Shown: positions 16,205-24,988, counted from the stretch's first letter. The stretch: 64,000 nucleotides of DNA from Cellulophaga sp. F20128 (GCF_023015805.1 NZ_JALKBA010000002.1:248001-312000); one strand, 5' to 3'. Numbers and translations: made by a program. Notes: generated by a model not told the origin, from the letters alone.

Positions 16205-17221
16205 TTAATAACCAGCTTTATTGATGTCTGTCATAATTTCAGCAAATAATTGATACGATTTTACACGATCTGCGTGCTCATAGATGTTGGTTACTGCAAT
16301 GAGTTCGTCTACTTGAGTTTCTTCTAAAAATGCTTCCACTTGTTTTTTAACGGTAGCTTTACTTCCAATAAAGGAGTACTTTAACATTTGGTCTACGGCC
16401 GGGTGTTTCAACATTTGACGTAAATCATCAGTCATTTTTACTGGAGGCTGCATAAATTCTCTTTGGTTTGTAAGTAAGCCAACAATAATTTTTATCAAAG
16501 AAGTCGCAATATTCTCGGCTTCTTCATCAGTATCTGCTACAATGACATTAATTCCTGCTATAGTATAAGGTTTGTTTAAATAGGAAGATGGTGTAAACTC
16601 TTCCTTGTAAATTTTTAGTGCTTCGTGTAATTTTGCTGTTGCAAAATGACTAGCAAAAGCATAGGGTAGGCCTTTTTTGGAAGATAGGTGTGCACTATCT
16701 GTGCTAGAACCTAAAATATATAAAGGGACTTCTACGCCTTCTGCCACAGTGGCTCTTACCTTGGCATTTTTGTTATCTGTAGAAAAATAGCGCTGAATTT
16801 GACCTACATCTTCCGGAAAGGAATGCGCCGCTTGAGTATGCGTTGCTCGTATGGCGTGTGCGGTTTCTTGGTCGGTGCCCGGAGCCCTTCCCAAGCCCAG
16901 ATCAATTCGGTTTTTGTAAATGGTACCAAGCGTTCCAAATTGCTCGGCTATGATTAAAGGAGAGTGGTTGGGAAGCATAATGCCTCCAGAGCCTACCCGA
17001 ATGGTTTTTGTGCCTTCAGCAATATAGCCAATAAGTACAGCAGTGGCAGAACTGCCAATGGTTATGGAGTTGTGATGTTCTGCTAACCAAAAACGTTTGT
17101 ATCCAAATTCTTCGGCTCTTTGGGCAAGATTTAGGCTGTTTTTAAATGTAGTTTGCAAGGAGTTGCCCTTAGAGACTATGGCTAATTCTAAAACCGAATA
17201 GGATGTAATTTTTAATGACAT
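16205..17221 (-). CDS. LLM-class flavin-dependent oxidoreductase
   Basis: A luciferase-like (bacterial luciferase superfamily) monooxygenase of 338 residues, close to the single-domain YhbW type. Motifs: FWLAEHHN (about 45-51), VGSGGIMLPNHSPLIIAEQFGTL (77-99, landmarks) and RIDLGLGRAPGTD (107-119), where substrates and FMN bind. Likely uses reduced FMN from a separate reductase. The substrate is unknown. Single gene, flanked by two non-coding stretches. Confidence 0.88.
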   Translation of the reverse strand: MSLKITSYSVLELAIVSKGNSLQTTFKNSLNLAQRAEEFGYKRFWLAEHHNSITIGSSATAVLIGYIAEGTKTIRVGSGGIMLPNHSPLIIAEQFGTLGTIYKNRIDLGLGRAPGTDQETAHAIRATHTQAAHSFPEDVGQIQRYFSTDNKNAKVRATVAEGVEVPLYILGSSTDSAHLSSKKGLPYAFASHFATAKLHEALKIYKEEFTPSSYLNKPYTIAGINVIVADTDEEAENIATSLIKIIVGLLTNQREFMQPPVKMTDDLRQMLKHPAVDQMLKYSFIGSKATVKKQVEAFLEETQVDELIAVTNIYEHADRVKSYQLFAEIMTDINKAGY

Positions 17222-17628
17222 TGTTTTGTTTTTTGTTCGTACCAGAAATCAATACCTTTTTATAGGTGTTTGGTCGCGTTATATTTGGTGTAATTACAAA
17301 GTGCTTGCTTTGTAAATTTAGAGATTTGTTGGGCACAACATAAATACAGAATAAGGCTTTGTAATGTGCTTAAATGATATAGAGATGTTCCGTGTGTAAA
17401 TCAGTCCAATTAAAAAATAAAAGCACTTTTAGAAGAGCGTCTATTGATATAGCCGGTCACCTAGGTGTAGCCTCTTAAAATGAGACTTCAATATCCTAAT
17501 TGAACCTGCTCATATTGTGTTCGGAACTACTTCTACCTATATCAATGCGCGCCTAATAGGTGATGCACGCAAAAGAGCTAACATCACCTTTGTAAAATAT
17601 GTCAAAATGTAAGGAAATAGTGATTTTG
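17222..17628. other. intergenic region between monooxygenase and phosphatase genes
   Basis: About 407 bases with no gene. The left half (to about 17430) shows nothing notable; the right half holds the paired segments described at 17437-17589. On the minus strand the sequence beyond the element ends in a weak hairpin (AAAAGTGCTTTT) followed by T-rich DNA, near 17408-17431, which could terminate the phosphatase transcript. Confidence 0.4.
17437..17589. ncRNA. candidate structured RNA or small palindromic element
   Basis: Two stems are visible. A long-range stem pairs 17437-17452 with 17537-17552: ten perfect pairs (ATTGATATAG with CTATATCAAT) extended by G-T wobbles and a GCG/CGC clamp with one mismatch. 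It encloses a self-complementary CACCTAGGTG at 17458-17467. Directly after it, AGGTGATG (17558-17565) pairs perfectly with CATCACCT (17582-17589) around a 16-base loop. No ORF is present. It lies downstream of the PhoA-type gene on the minus strand, so it could be a 3' UTR element, an independent small RNA, or a MITE-like remnant with inverted ends. No target-site duplication was seen. Confidence 0.4.
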
Positions 17629-18747
17629 TTATTTATTCCATTTTGTGACCTGTAATATTTTTTCAAATATTAAATTATTTTCATAGACTCCATTAAATTC
17701 TTCGGAACCCGGACCATAGGCAAATACAGGAATCAGGGTAGCCGAATGACCACCGGTAGAAAAAGTAGGGCCAATTTCGGTATAGTCACTATATTCCTTC
17801 CCTTCTGAATTTATTTTCTTTTTTGCTGATAAGGTAAAACCACCTGTTTCATGATCTGAAGTTACAATAACCAAGGTGTTGCCATCTTTTTCAGCATAAT
17901 CCAATGCTTGCCCTATAGCGTCATCAAAATCTATTAGCTCGCTGATTAAGTAGGAAGCATTGTTTGAATGCCCTCCCCAATCTATCTGTGAGCCTTCAGA
18001 CATCAGGAAAAAACCAGCCTTGTCTTTGTCTAAAAATTGAATGGCTTGCGCTGTGGCTTTGGAAAGAAAATCTCCTCTGCCTTTTTCAATAGTTGGCATA
18101 GCATCATCGCTAAGTAGGTATCCAACTTTTTTATCCGATTGTATTTGTGAAAATTCATTTAAGCCATTGGTGTAGATAGAGAATTGCTTTTGGTTTAAGG
18201 CGTCCAGCAATTTTTTTCCATCCTTACGATCCTTAAAAAATTTTAATCCTCCGCCAGCAAAAAAATCTACTTCAGAGGTTACCAAGTCTGCTGCTATATC
18301 TTCTGTTAGGCCCCTGCTAACGGCATGTGCGTAAAAACTTGCTGGAGTAGCGTGGGTAATTGAAGACGTGGCTACCAAGCCGGTCTTAATGTTTTTTCTC
18401 GAAACTATTTCTACGATGTTTTCAGCATCTGTTTTGTCGTCTGCTACACCAATGGCGCCATTATATGTTTTAATTCCAGAGGCAAAAGCTGTTGCTCCAG
18501 CAGCGGAGTCAGTTACATCTTGTTTTGACGACGAGGTTTTAATTAAACCGATATTCTTAAATCGTGAATAATTAGGGGAAGAATCCTTAAAGTAATAGGC
18601 AGAAGATATTTGTGATAATCCAGTTCCATCACTAATTAATAAGATCACATTTTTAGGAGTTTTGGTGTCTTTGTTTTCTACTGGGATGGCTTTACATGCA
18701 AAAAGGGTAAAGGCAAGACAGACTACGATAGCTTTTTCTATGTTCAT
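17629..18747 (-). CDS. PhoA-type alkaline phosphatase lipoprotein
   Basis: A 372-residue alkaline phosphatase. The lipoprotein signal ends at lipobox Cys18 (TLFAC), so it is membrane-anchored. The nucleophile is Ser81 in VTDSAAGATAFASG, with metal ligand Asp40 in ISDGTG; further ligand motifs are SEGSQIDWGGHSNN, TSDHETGG and GGHSATLIPVFAYGPG. It is a second, unrelated phosphatase type besides PafA in this window. It is a single gene with a long structured 3' flank. Confidence 0.92.
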   Translation of the reverse strand: MNIEKAIVVCLAFTLFACKAIPVENKDTKTPKNVILLISDGTGLSQISSAYYFKDSSPNYSRFKNIGLIKTSSSKQDVTDSAAGATAFASGIKTYNGAIGVADDKTDAENIVEIVSRKNIKTGLVATSSITHATPASFYAHAVSRGLTEDIAADLVTSEVDFFAGGGLKFFKDRKDGKKLLDALNQKQFSIYTNGLNEFSQIQSDKKVGYLLSDDAMPTIEKGRGDFLSKATAQAIQFLDKDKAGFFLMSEGSQIDWGGHSNNASYLISELIDFDDAIGQALDYAEKDGNTLVIVTSDHETGGFTLSAKKKINSEGKEYSDYTEIGPTFSTGGHSATLIPVFAYGPGSEEFNGVYENNLIFEKILQVTKWNK

Positions 18748-18989
18748 ATCATTTATAATTTATTTGATTGAATTTCAATGTGAAGGTAATATATCCTTCC
18801 ATAATAACAGAATTGATTTTTAAAAGTAATAAATTTATTTATTCTTCTTTGTGAAACTGAAATTCATCATCTGCTATTCCAAGTGTGTTTCCTTATACTG
18901 TAGGTGCACTTATTTTTTTAAGGGCTAACTTTCTTGTTGTAAGTGCAATACAAAAACCTACAATAAATTGTGAATATCTATTTCTATAA

Positions 18990-19023
18990 TTGCATTCTAT
19001 TTTTATTGTAACGGCTATATTTG
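18990..19023 (+). promoter_or_regulatory. promoter of the DUF4494 gene
   Basis: TTG (18990-18992) and TATATTTG (19016-19023) are 23 bases apart. The -7 box ends 23 bases before the ATG at 19047, which excludes an upstream in-frame ATG at 18990 as the start. Confidence 0.5.
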
Positions 19024-19046
19024 GCAACCCAAAACAGAAAAAAATT

Positions 19047-19607
19047 ATGAGCGCAACTTGGTACGAATGCAAGATAAAATATAGAAAAATGAGCGACACT
19101 GGTGTGCAAAAAGTCACAACAGAACCTTATTTGGTAGATGCTATTTCTTATACGGAAGCAGAAACTAGAATCAATGAAGAAATGAAAGCTTACATCAGTG
19201 ATGAGTTTAGAATAACCAACATTAAGGTGGCTAATTTTGCAGAAATTCATCCGTTTGAAAATACCGATCGTTGGTTTAAAAGTAAAGTGGCTTTAATTGC
19301 CTACGATGAAGAAAGCGGAAAGGAACGTAAAACAAATATGTATTTGTTGGTACAAGGAAATGATGTTAAAGAAGCGTATGACAATACAATTGCTGTAATG
19401 AAGGATACTATGGGTGATTATACCATACCTGCAATTACAGAATCACCTATTATGGATGTATTTCCTTATTTTTCTGGTGAAGAAGGAGAATTAGATCGTA
19501 TTCATAAATTCAATGAAGTGAAAGATTCAGGCACAGAAGTTGAAGAAGTAATAAACGAAACGATAGAGCCAGAGCTTGTTGCAGCAGGGGCTGAAGAAGA
19601 AGAATAA
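19047..19607 (+). CDS. DUF4494 domain protein
   Basis: A 186-residue soluble protein. The family pattern is clear: WYECKIKYRK at the start, TEPYLVDAISYTEAE, and later WFKSKVALIAYDEESGKERK. The last 40 residues are very acidic. I use the ATG giving MSATWYECK; an earlier ATG adds 19 residues but lies upstream of the promoter. DUF4494 proteins are widespread in Bacteroidota and have no established function. A strong bidirectional terminator lies about 320 bases downstream. Confidence 0.85.
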   Translation: MSATWYECKIKYRKMSDTGVQKVTTEPYLVDAISYTEAETRINEEMKAYISDEFRITNIKVANFAEIHPFENTDRWFKSKVALIAYDEESGKERKTNMYLLVQGNDVKEAYDNTIAVMKDTMGDYTIPAITESPIMDVFPYFSGEEGELDRIHKFNEVKDSGTEVEEVINETIEPELVAAGAEEEE

Positions 19608-19711
19608 ATTGTTTGTCTCTGGCAGTGGATTGTTATCAGTACTACAGAAGTGTAGCTTTGGCCTAGTTGGAAGCCTTGGTAGATCTGTAATCAAGTTTTA
19701 TAGAAAAAAGG

Positions 19712-19755
19712 GTTCTCGATATACTATCTGATCCTTCGATAGCACTCGAACTGAC
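19712..19755 (-). repeat. REP-like palindromic repeat, copy A
   Basis: Read on the minus strand: GTCAGTTCGAGTG, a small hairpin (CTATC/GATAG), then TATATCGAGAAC. Both ends agree with copy B at 19843-19894, which lies in the opposite orientation. The general form (TCGAGTG ... ATCGAGAA) resembles short intergenic repeats that I know to be common in flavobacterial genomes. Confidence 0.5.
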
Positions 19756-19842
19756 ATTTTAAAATCAAGTTTATTTTTTAAACATTCTTGATACGAAGCC
19801 TAGGAGGATAATGTAGTATACATTTTCATTTATAGTTCGGCC

Positions 19843-19894
19843 GTCACTTCGAGTGAATTTACCGAAAGAAATGAGGTAAATTAGTATCGAGAAG
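19843..19894 (+). repeat. REP-like palindromic repeat, copy B
   Basis: GTCACTTCGAGTG, then an 8-bp perfect hairpin (AATTTACC at 19856-19863 with GGTAAATT at 19875-19882), then GTATCGAGAAG. The flanks match copy A while the inner stem differs in sequence but keeps pairing, as expected if structure is conserved. Confidence 0.5.
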
Positions 19895-19923
19895 TTATAC
19901 GTATAGCCTAACCCAATAAAAAT

Positions 19924-19965
19924 AAATCCGGATCATAACATAATTTTGATCCGGATTTTACTTTT
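19924..19965. terminator. bidirectional rho-independent terminator
   Basis: AAATCCGGATCA (19924-19935) pairs perfectly over 12 bases with TGATCCGGATTT (19947-19958), loop 11 bases, then TACTTTTTT on the plus strand and a T-rich tail on the minus strand. It separates the converging DUF4494 and M3 peptidase genes. Confidence 0.9.
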
Positions 19966-19979
19966 TTGTCTATGTTGGG

Positions 19980-21995
19980 CTATAGTAAACCAGCACGTTC
20001 TAATAATGCTTCTACCTTAGGTTCAGCGCCTCTAAAACGTTTGTATAACACCATAGGGTTTTCTGTGCCGCCTTTAGACAAAATAGTGTCTTTAAACTTG
20101 GTGGCTACTGCCTTGTTAAATATACCTTCTTCCTTAAAATAAGCAAAGGCATCGGCATCCAAAACTTCGGCCCATTTGTAACTGTAATATCCGGAGGAAT
20201 AGCCTCCTTGAAAAATATGCGAAAATGCAGTACTCATGCAGGTCTCAGTCGTTTCTGGGTATAAGTCTGTCCCACTAAAGGCTTTGTTTTCTTGTGTTTT
20301 TACATTTGTAATTGCTGTAGGATCTGCCGCGTGCCAAGACATATCCAACAAGCCAAAGCTTAACTGGCGCAGCGTTTGCATGCCCTCTTGAAAAGTAGCA
20401 GATTCTTTAATTTTTTGTACCAACTCCATAGGGATAAGTTTGCCTGTTTGGTAATGTGTAGCAAAAAGCTCTAATGCTTCTTTCTCGAAGCACCAATTCT
20501 CCATAACCTGACTGGGTAGCTCTACAAAGTCCCAATACACCGATGTTCCAGATAGGCTAGGGTAGGTAGTATCTGCTAGCATACCGTGTAAGCCATGACC
20601 AAATTCGTGAAACAAGGTGGTTACCTCATTAAAGGTTAATAAAGAGGGTTTGGTAGCTGTTGGTTTGGTGAAATTACAGACGTTAGAAATATGCGGACGA
20701 ACATTTTCTCCATCTTTGATGTATTGCGATTTAAAGGAGGTCATCCAGGCACCACCTCGCTTACCGGCTCTTGGATGGAAATCAGCATAGAAAAGGGCAA
20801 TAAATTTTTGGTCGGCATCAAAAACCCGATAAGTTTTCACGTCTGGGTGGTAGGTATCTATATCAAAAACTTCTCTAAATTGTAAGTCGAACAATTTTTC
20901 GGCTACCGTAAAAACACCAGCAATTACATTTTCTAGTTTAAAGTATGGCTTTAAAATTTCATCGTCTAAATTAAATAATTTCTGTTTTAATTTTTCCGAA
21001 TAATAGGCGCCATCCCATTTTTGTAATCGGTCTATACCATCTAGTTCCTTGGCAAATTCTTCCAACTGTTTAAATTCTCGTTTTGCAGCTGGTTTCGCTT
21101 TTTCTAAAAGTTCATTCAAAAAAGCATGTACTTTTTCTGGTGTTTCTGCCATACGCTCTTCCAATACAAAATGCGCATGGGTAGCATAGCCAAGTAGATT
21201 GGCACGCTCATGCCGAAGTTTTGTTATTTTTAATACGTTTTCCTGGTTATCTAAGGCATCTCCTTTAAAAGACTTACTGCCAAAGGCAAGTGATAATTTT
21301 TTACGAAGGGTTCTGTTTTTAGCATACTTCATAAAAGGAATATAGCTTGGATAGTCTAGTGTAATTAACCAACCCCCTAGGTCTTTTGATTTTGCGAGTT
21401 GTGCCGCAGCCTCTTTTTCTCCTTCAGGCAAACCAGCTAGATCTTCTTCATTGGTCAAGTGCATTTGAAACGCATTGGTTTCTGCCAATACATTTTCACC
21501 AAACTTTAGTTTTAGTTTGGCAGCTTCCGCATCTATTGCTCTAAGCCGTGTTTTTTTTGCCTCATCTAGGTTTGCACCGTTTCTGCTAAATCCTTTATAT
21601 CTTTTGTCTAAAAGGGTTTGCTGCTCTACCGTTAAGTCTGCATCTTCTTTTTGATTGTAGACAGTTTGTACGCGTTTAAATAAAGCTTCATTGAGTGTAA
21701 TGTCGTTGCCAAATTCAGATAATAAAGGCGATACTTCTTGGGCTATGTTTTGAATTTCTTCGTTTGTTTCGGCAGAGTTTAAATTAAAAAATACACTGGA
21801 AATACGATCTAATTGCTGTCCTGAAAAATCTAAAGCTTCAATGGTGTTAGCAAATGTAGGTGCCTCGATATTCTCCGTAATGGCATCTATTTCTGCTCTT
21901 GCCGCTGCTATTGCTTGTGTAAAAGCAGGCATAAAATGCTCGTTCTTTAGTTTGGAAAAAGGTGCGGTATCAAAAGGGGTAAGTAATGGGTTCAT
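19980..21995 (-). CDS. M3 family metallopeptidase (oligopeptidase A / Dcp-like)
   Basis: A 671-residue zinc peptidase. The active site is His463-Glu464-x-x-His467 in LFHEFGHGLHG, with third ligand Glu492 in DFVELPSQVMENW. Family landmarks PRAGKRGGAW and SHIFQGGYSSGYYSY are present. There is no signal peptide, so it acts in the cytoplasm, probably cleaving short peptides in the last steps of protein turnover. The length and motifs fit both oligopeptidase A (PrlC) and peptidyl-dipeptidase Dcp; sequence alone cannot decide. Confidence 0.92.
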   Translation of the reverse strand: MNPLLTPFDTAPFSKLKNEHFMPAFTQAIAAARAEIDAITENIEAPTFANTIEALDFSGQQLDRISSVFFNLNSAETNEEIQNIAQEVSPLLSEFGNDITLNEALFKRVQTVYNQKEDADLTVEQQTLLDKRYKGFSRNGANLDEAKKTRLRAIDAEAAKLKLKFGENVLAETNAFQMHLTNEEDLAGLPEGEKEAAAQLAKSKDLGGWLITLDYPSYIPFMKYAKNRTLRKKLSLAFGSKSFKGDALDNQENVLKITKLRHERANLLGYATHAHFVLEERMAETPEKVHAFLNELLEKAKPAAKREFKQLEEFAKELDGIDRLQKWDGAYYSEKLKQKLFNLDDEILKPYFKLENVIAGVFTVAEKLFDLQFREVFDIDTYHPDVKTYRVFDADQKFIALFYADFHPRAGKRGGAWMTSFKSQYIKDGENVRPHISNVCNFTKPTATKPSLLTFNEVTTLFHEFGHGLHGMLADTTYPSLSGTSVYWDFVELPSQVMENWCFEKEALELFATHYQTGKLIPMELVQKIKESATFQEGMQTLRQLSFGLLDMSWHAADPTAITNVKTQENKAFSGTDLYPETTETCMSTAFSHIFQGGYSSGYYSYKWAEVLDADAFAYFKEEGIFNKAVATKFKDTILSKGGTENPMVLYKRFRGAEPKVEALLERAGLL

Positions 21996-22058
21996 TTATT
22001 TGGTATTGAAATTTTTGAGTAAGGTGTTGAGAAGATTTAATGTTGGACTTCGTACTTT

Positions 22059-22550
22059 TTATTTCATATTTCGTACTTTTTCAGCTCCTTCAATCACTTT
22101 TTGTTTTAATCCTTCTTTGTATAGTATTATTTTGTCCAACACACATTTGTCTGAAGCACCAATAATTTGAGCGGCTAGAATACCGGCATTTTTAGCGCCA
22201 TTTAAAGCTACAGTTGCTACAGGAACTCCACCTGGCATTTGAAGAATAGATAAAACAGAATCCCAGCCATCAATAGAGTTGCTGCTCTTAACAGGAACTC
22301 CAATTACGGGTAAGGGAGACATAGATGCCACCATGCCTGGTAAATGTGCAGCGCCACCGGCACCAGCTATGATAACACTATATCCTTTGGTGTGTGCGTT
22401 TTTGCTAAAATCGAATAATTTTTCCGGGGTACGGTGTGCAGAAACAATGTCTACATCTACCTCAATATCAAATCCTTTTAAGATGTCAATTGCGTCTTGC
22501 ATAACAGGAAGATCACTTGTACTGCCCATTACTACTGCTACTTTACTCAT
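22059..22550 (-). CDS. purE: 5-(carboxyamino)imidazole ribonucleotide mutase
   Basis: Class I PurE of 163 residues. It converts N5-CAIR to CAIR in purine biosynthesis. Motifs: MGSTSDLPVM at the start, SAHRTPEKLF (catalytic His) and AGAAHLPGMVAS-like GAGGAAHLPGMVAS. It follows purK after 2 bases, whose product it consumes; co-transcription and coupled translation are expected. Confidence 0.95.
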   Translation of the reverse strand: MSKVAVVMGSTSDLPVMQDAIDILKGFDIEVDVDIVSAHRTPEKLFDFSKNAHTKGYSVIIAGAGGAAHLPGMVASMSPLPVIGVPVKSSNSIDGWDSVLSILQMPGGVPVATVALNGAKNAGILAAQIIGASDKCVLDKIILYKEGLKQKVIEGAEKVRNMK

Positions 22551-22552
22551 AA

Positions 22553-23707
22553 TTATTTGCTTATAACTTTAATTGTGTTTTTAACTACTTCGGCTATTCT
22601 ACGAGCCTCATCTATATCTTTATTGACAATGGTAACATGGCCCATTTTGCGAAAAGGTCTGGTTTGTTTTTTGCCATAAATATGTGGAGTTACACCTTCA
22701 AGTTTTAGAATGTCTTCCATATTTTTATAGACTACATCCCCTGTAAAGCCTTCGGCTCCAACTAAATTTACCATAATACCAGCCACTTTACTTTTGGTAT
22801 CTCCCAAAGGCATACCTAAAATAGCACGGATGTGTTGTTCAAACTGGTTGGTGTAGCTGGCCTCTATGCTATAATGACCGCTATTATGGGGTCTAGGAGC
22901 TACTTCGTTTACTAAAATTTTATCTGAGGAAGTCTGGAACATTTCTACAGCCAACAGACCAACATGTTTTATTTTATCGGCTACTTGTAAGGCAATTTCT
23001 TGTGCTTTTTGGGCTACTTCATCAGAAATCCTAGCTGGACAAATCACGTATTCTACTTGGTTGGCTTCTGCATGAAATTCCATTTCTACAACCGGGTATG
23101 TTTTTACTTCTCCTCTGCTGTTACGTGCCACAATAACTGCCAATTCATTTTTAAACGGAACCAAATCCTCTGCAATACACTCCACATTTGGAAGGTCTTT
23201 TAGGTCGGCCATAGTACGAACAACTTTAACCCCTTGCCCGTCGTATCCAAATTGTGCACACTTCCATACAAATGGAAAAGACAACCCCCCATTATCAATA
23301 CTGTCTTCTATTTCACTTGTATACGCAAACCTGTGAAAGTCCGCCGTAGGAATGCCATTGTCTACATAAAATAATTTCTGTGTTGCCTTATTCTGAATAA
23401 TGCGCAAGGCTTTGGTTGGAGGAAATACCTTAACCCCTTCATCTTCTAATTTTTCAAGGGCATTTAAGTTTACATTTTCAATTTCTATGGTCAGGACATC
23501 TACCGACTTACCAAAATTGTAAACCGCATCAAAATCTAACAATTCTCCTTTGACAAATTCATTGCAGGCAATTTTAGAAGGTGCATCATCAGAAGCCTCT
23601 AGAACCCTAGTGAAAATGTCTAATTTTCGAGTTTCATAGAGCATCATTTTCCCTAATTGGCCACCACCTAAGATACCAAGTTTAAAATCTGAAGAAAAAA
23701 AGTTCAT
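22553..23707 (-). CDS. purK: 5-(carboxyamino)imidazole ribonucleotide synthase
   Basis: ATP-grasp enzyme of 384 residues that carboxylates AIR to N5-CAIR with ATP and bicarbonate. The N-terminal LGILGGGQLGKMM is the PurK nucleotide-fold signature, and NEVAPRPHNSGHYSIEA is the conserved C-terminal active-site stretch. I start at the ATG giving MNFFSSDFKLG; a more upstream ATG adds 15 unrelated residues and lies above the promoter box at 23742-23749. First gene of the purK-purE operon, divergent from hpt-adk. Confidence 0.95.
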   Translation of the reverse strand: MNFFSSDFKLGILGGGQLGKMMLYETRKLDIFTRVLEASDDAPSKIACNEFVKGELLDFDAVYNFGKSVDVLTIEIENVNLNALEKLEDEGVKVFPPTKALRIIQNKATQKLFYVDNGIPTADFHRFAYTSEIEDSIDNGGLSFPFVWKCAQFGYDGQGVKVVRTMADLKDLPNVECIAEDLVPFKNELAVIVARNSRGEVKTYPVVEMEFHAEANQVEYVICPARISDEVAQKAQEIALQVADKIKHVGLLAVEMFQTSSDKILVNEVAPRPHNSGHYSIEASYTNQFEQHIRAILGMPLGDTKSKVAGIMVNLVGAEGFTGDVVYKNMEDILKLEGVTPHIYGKKQTRPFRKMGHVTIVNKDIDEARRIAEVVKNTIKVISK

Positions 23708-23741
23708 TTCTTTGCGTTTTTCTGTATTGTTAAGTTGGTAA

Positions 23742-23749
23742 CAAAAATA
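23742..23749 (-). promoter_or_regulatory. -7 box of the purK-purE operon
   Basis: The minus strand reads TATTTTTG, matching TAnnTTTG, 34 bases before the purK start. No -33 TTTG at standard distance. No PRPP or purine riboswitch-like fold was recognised in the short leader. Confidence 0.4.
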
Positions 23750-23802
23750 CACTTAAATCTTAAAACTGCTCAGGTATATCCTAAAAAGCGAAATCAAAAT
23801 AG

Positions 23803-23810
23803 TATATTTG
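23803..23810 (+). promoter_or_regulatory. -7 box of the hpt-adk gene
   Basis: TATATTTG matches TAnnTTTG and ends 24 bases before the TTG start of the fusion gene. It lies about 54 bases from the oppositely directed purK box, so purine salvage and synthesis share one divergent control region. Confidence 0.4.
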
Positions 23811-23834
23811 CCGTTTTAGCAAAAGAACAAACAA

Positions 23835-24953
23835 TTGATTAAGCTACACGACAAACATTTTAAACCTTTTTTAAGTGAGCAAGAGATTCTTGCCGCTGTT
23901 AAAAAAGTGGCTGCAGCTGTGGCTGCGGACTATAAGGATGAGACACCTATTTTTGTGGGCATTCTAAATGGTTCTTTTATGTTTGTTTCCGATTTTTTAA
24001 AAGCTTATGAACACAACTGTGAAGTTTCTTTTGTTAGACTAAGCTCGTATAGCGGACTGTCTTCAACCGGGATTGTAGAAACCTTAATTGGAGTCTCTGA
24101 TGTCATTGAAGGTAGGAGCATTATAATCCTAGAAGATGTTATAGATACGGGACGTACCGTAAAAGAATTGGTACATATGTTTACAAATAGCAATGTAAAA
24201 GAATTTAAGATTGCTACTTTATTTTATAAACCTTCTGTATACACAGGAGAGTATGACATTGATTATGTAGGCATAGAAATCCCAGATAAATTTATTGTAG
24301 GTTACGGATTGGACTATAATGAGCTTGGAAGGAACCTAAAGGAAGTATACCAACTAAACCAAAATAATATGATAAATCTTGTGCTATTCGGAAAGCCGGG
24401 TGCAGGCAAAGGTACGCAGGCAAATTTTTTAAAGGAAGAGTACAATTTAATACATATCTCTACAGGAGATGTATTTCGTTACAATATAAAAAACAATACT
24501 GAATTGGGTATTTTAGCCAAATCCTATATGGACAAAGGTGATTTAGTTCCCGATGAAGTAACTATTAATATGTTAAAGGATGAAGTTGAAAAAAATCCTG
24601 CTGCAAGCGGATTTATTTTTGATGGTTTTCCAAGAACCACAGCACAAGCAGAAGCCTTAGATAATTTTTTATCAACTAAGGATATGCGGATTGATGCTAC
24701 CATAGCACTCGATGCAAATGACGAAACCCTAATTCAACGTTTGTTAGAAAGAGGGAAAGTAAGTGGGAGAACCGATGACCAAGACGAAAATAAAATTCGG
24801 AATAGGTTTGAAGAATACAACCAGAAAACAGCGCCATTACAAGAGTTTTATAGAAAGCAAGGAAAGTTTCATGCTGTAAATGGCATTGGTAAAATTGAAG
24901 ATATTACAACAAGATTAGGCCACGTAATAGATTCGCTTACCGTTAAAAAATAA
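23835..24953 (+). CDS. adk: hypoxanthine phosphoribosyltransferase-adenylate kinase fusion
   Basis: Two enzymes in one 372-residue chain. Residues 1-175 are a purine phosphoribosyltransferase: PRPP loop LEDVIDTGRT at 99-108 and LNGSFMF near 44. Residues 179-372 are adenylate kinase: P-loop GKPGAGKGT (186-194), FDGFPRT, and a short LID (LLERGKVSGRTDD). It would link salvage of hypoxanthine/guanine to AMP phosphorylation. The start is a TTG; an in-frame stop 15 bases upstream and homology of MIKLHDKHFKPF leave no better choice. The fusion is common in Flavobacteriaceae. obgE follows after 35 bases. Confidence 0.93.
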   Translation: MIKLHDKHFKPFLSEQEILAAVKKVAAAVAADYKDETPIFVGILNGSFMFVSDFLKAYEHNCEVSFVRLSSYSGLSSTGIVETLIGVSDVIEGRSIIILEDVIDTGRTVKELVHMFTNSNVKEFKIATLFYKPSVYTGEYDIDYVGIEIPDKFIVGYGLDYNELGRNLKEVYQLNQNNMINLVLFGKPGAGKGTQANFLKEEYNLIHISTGDVFRYNIKNNTELGILAKSYMDKGDLVPDEVTINMLKDEVEKNPAASGFIFDGFPRTTAQAEALDNFLSTKDMRIDATIALDANDETLIQRLLERGKVSGRTDDQDENKIRNRFEEYNQKTAPLQEFYRKQGKFHAVNGIGKIEDITTRLGHVIDSLTVKK

Positions 24954-24988
24954 TACAGAGGGTTTTTTAGACCTCCCAATTCAAAACA

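Noticed and set aside
17537-17589. Integron attC site
   Set aside because: Paired arms are present, but the RYYYAAC/GTTRRRY core sites are not, and no integrase or cassette is nearby.
18990-19046. Upstream ATG extending the DUF4494 protein
   Set aside because: It lies above the TATATTTG box at 19016-19023 and adds residues outside the domain.
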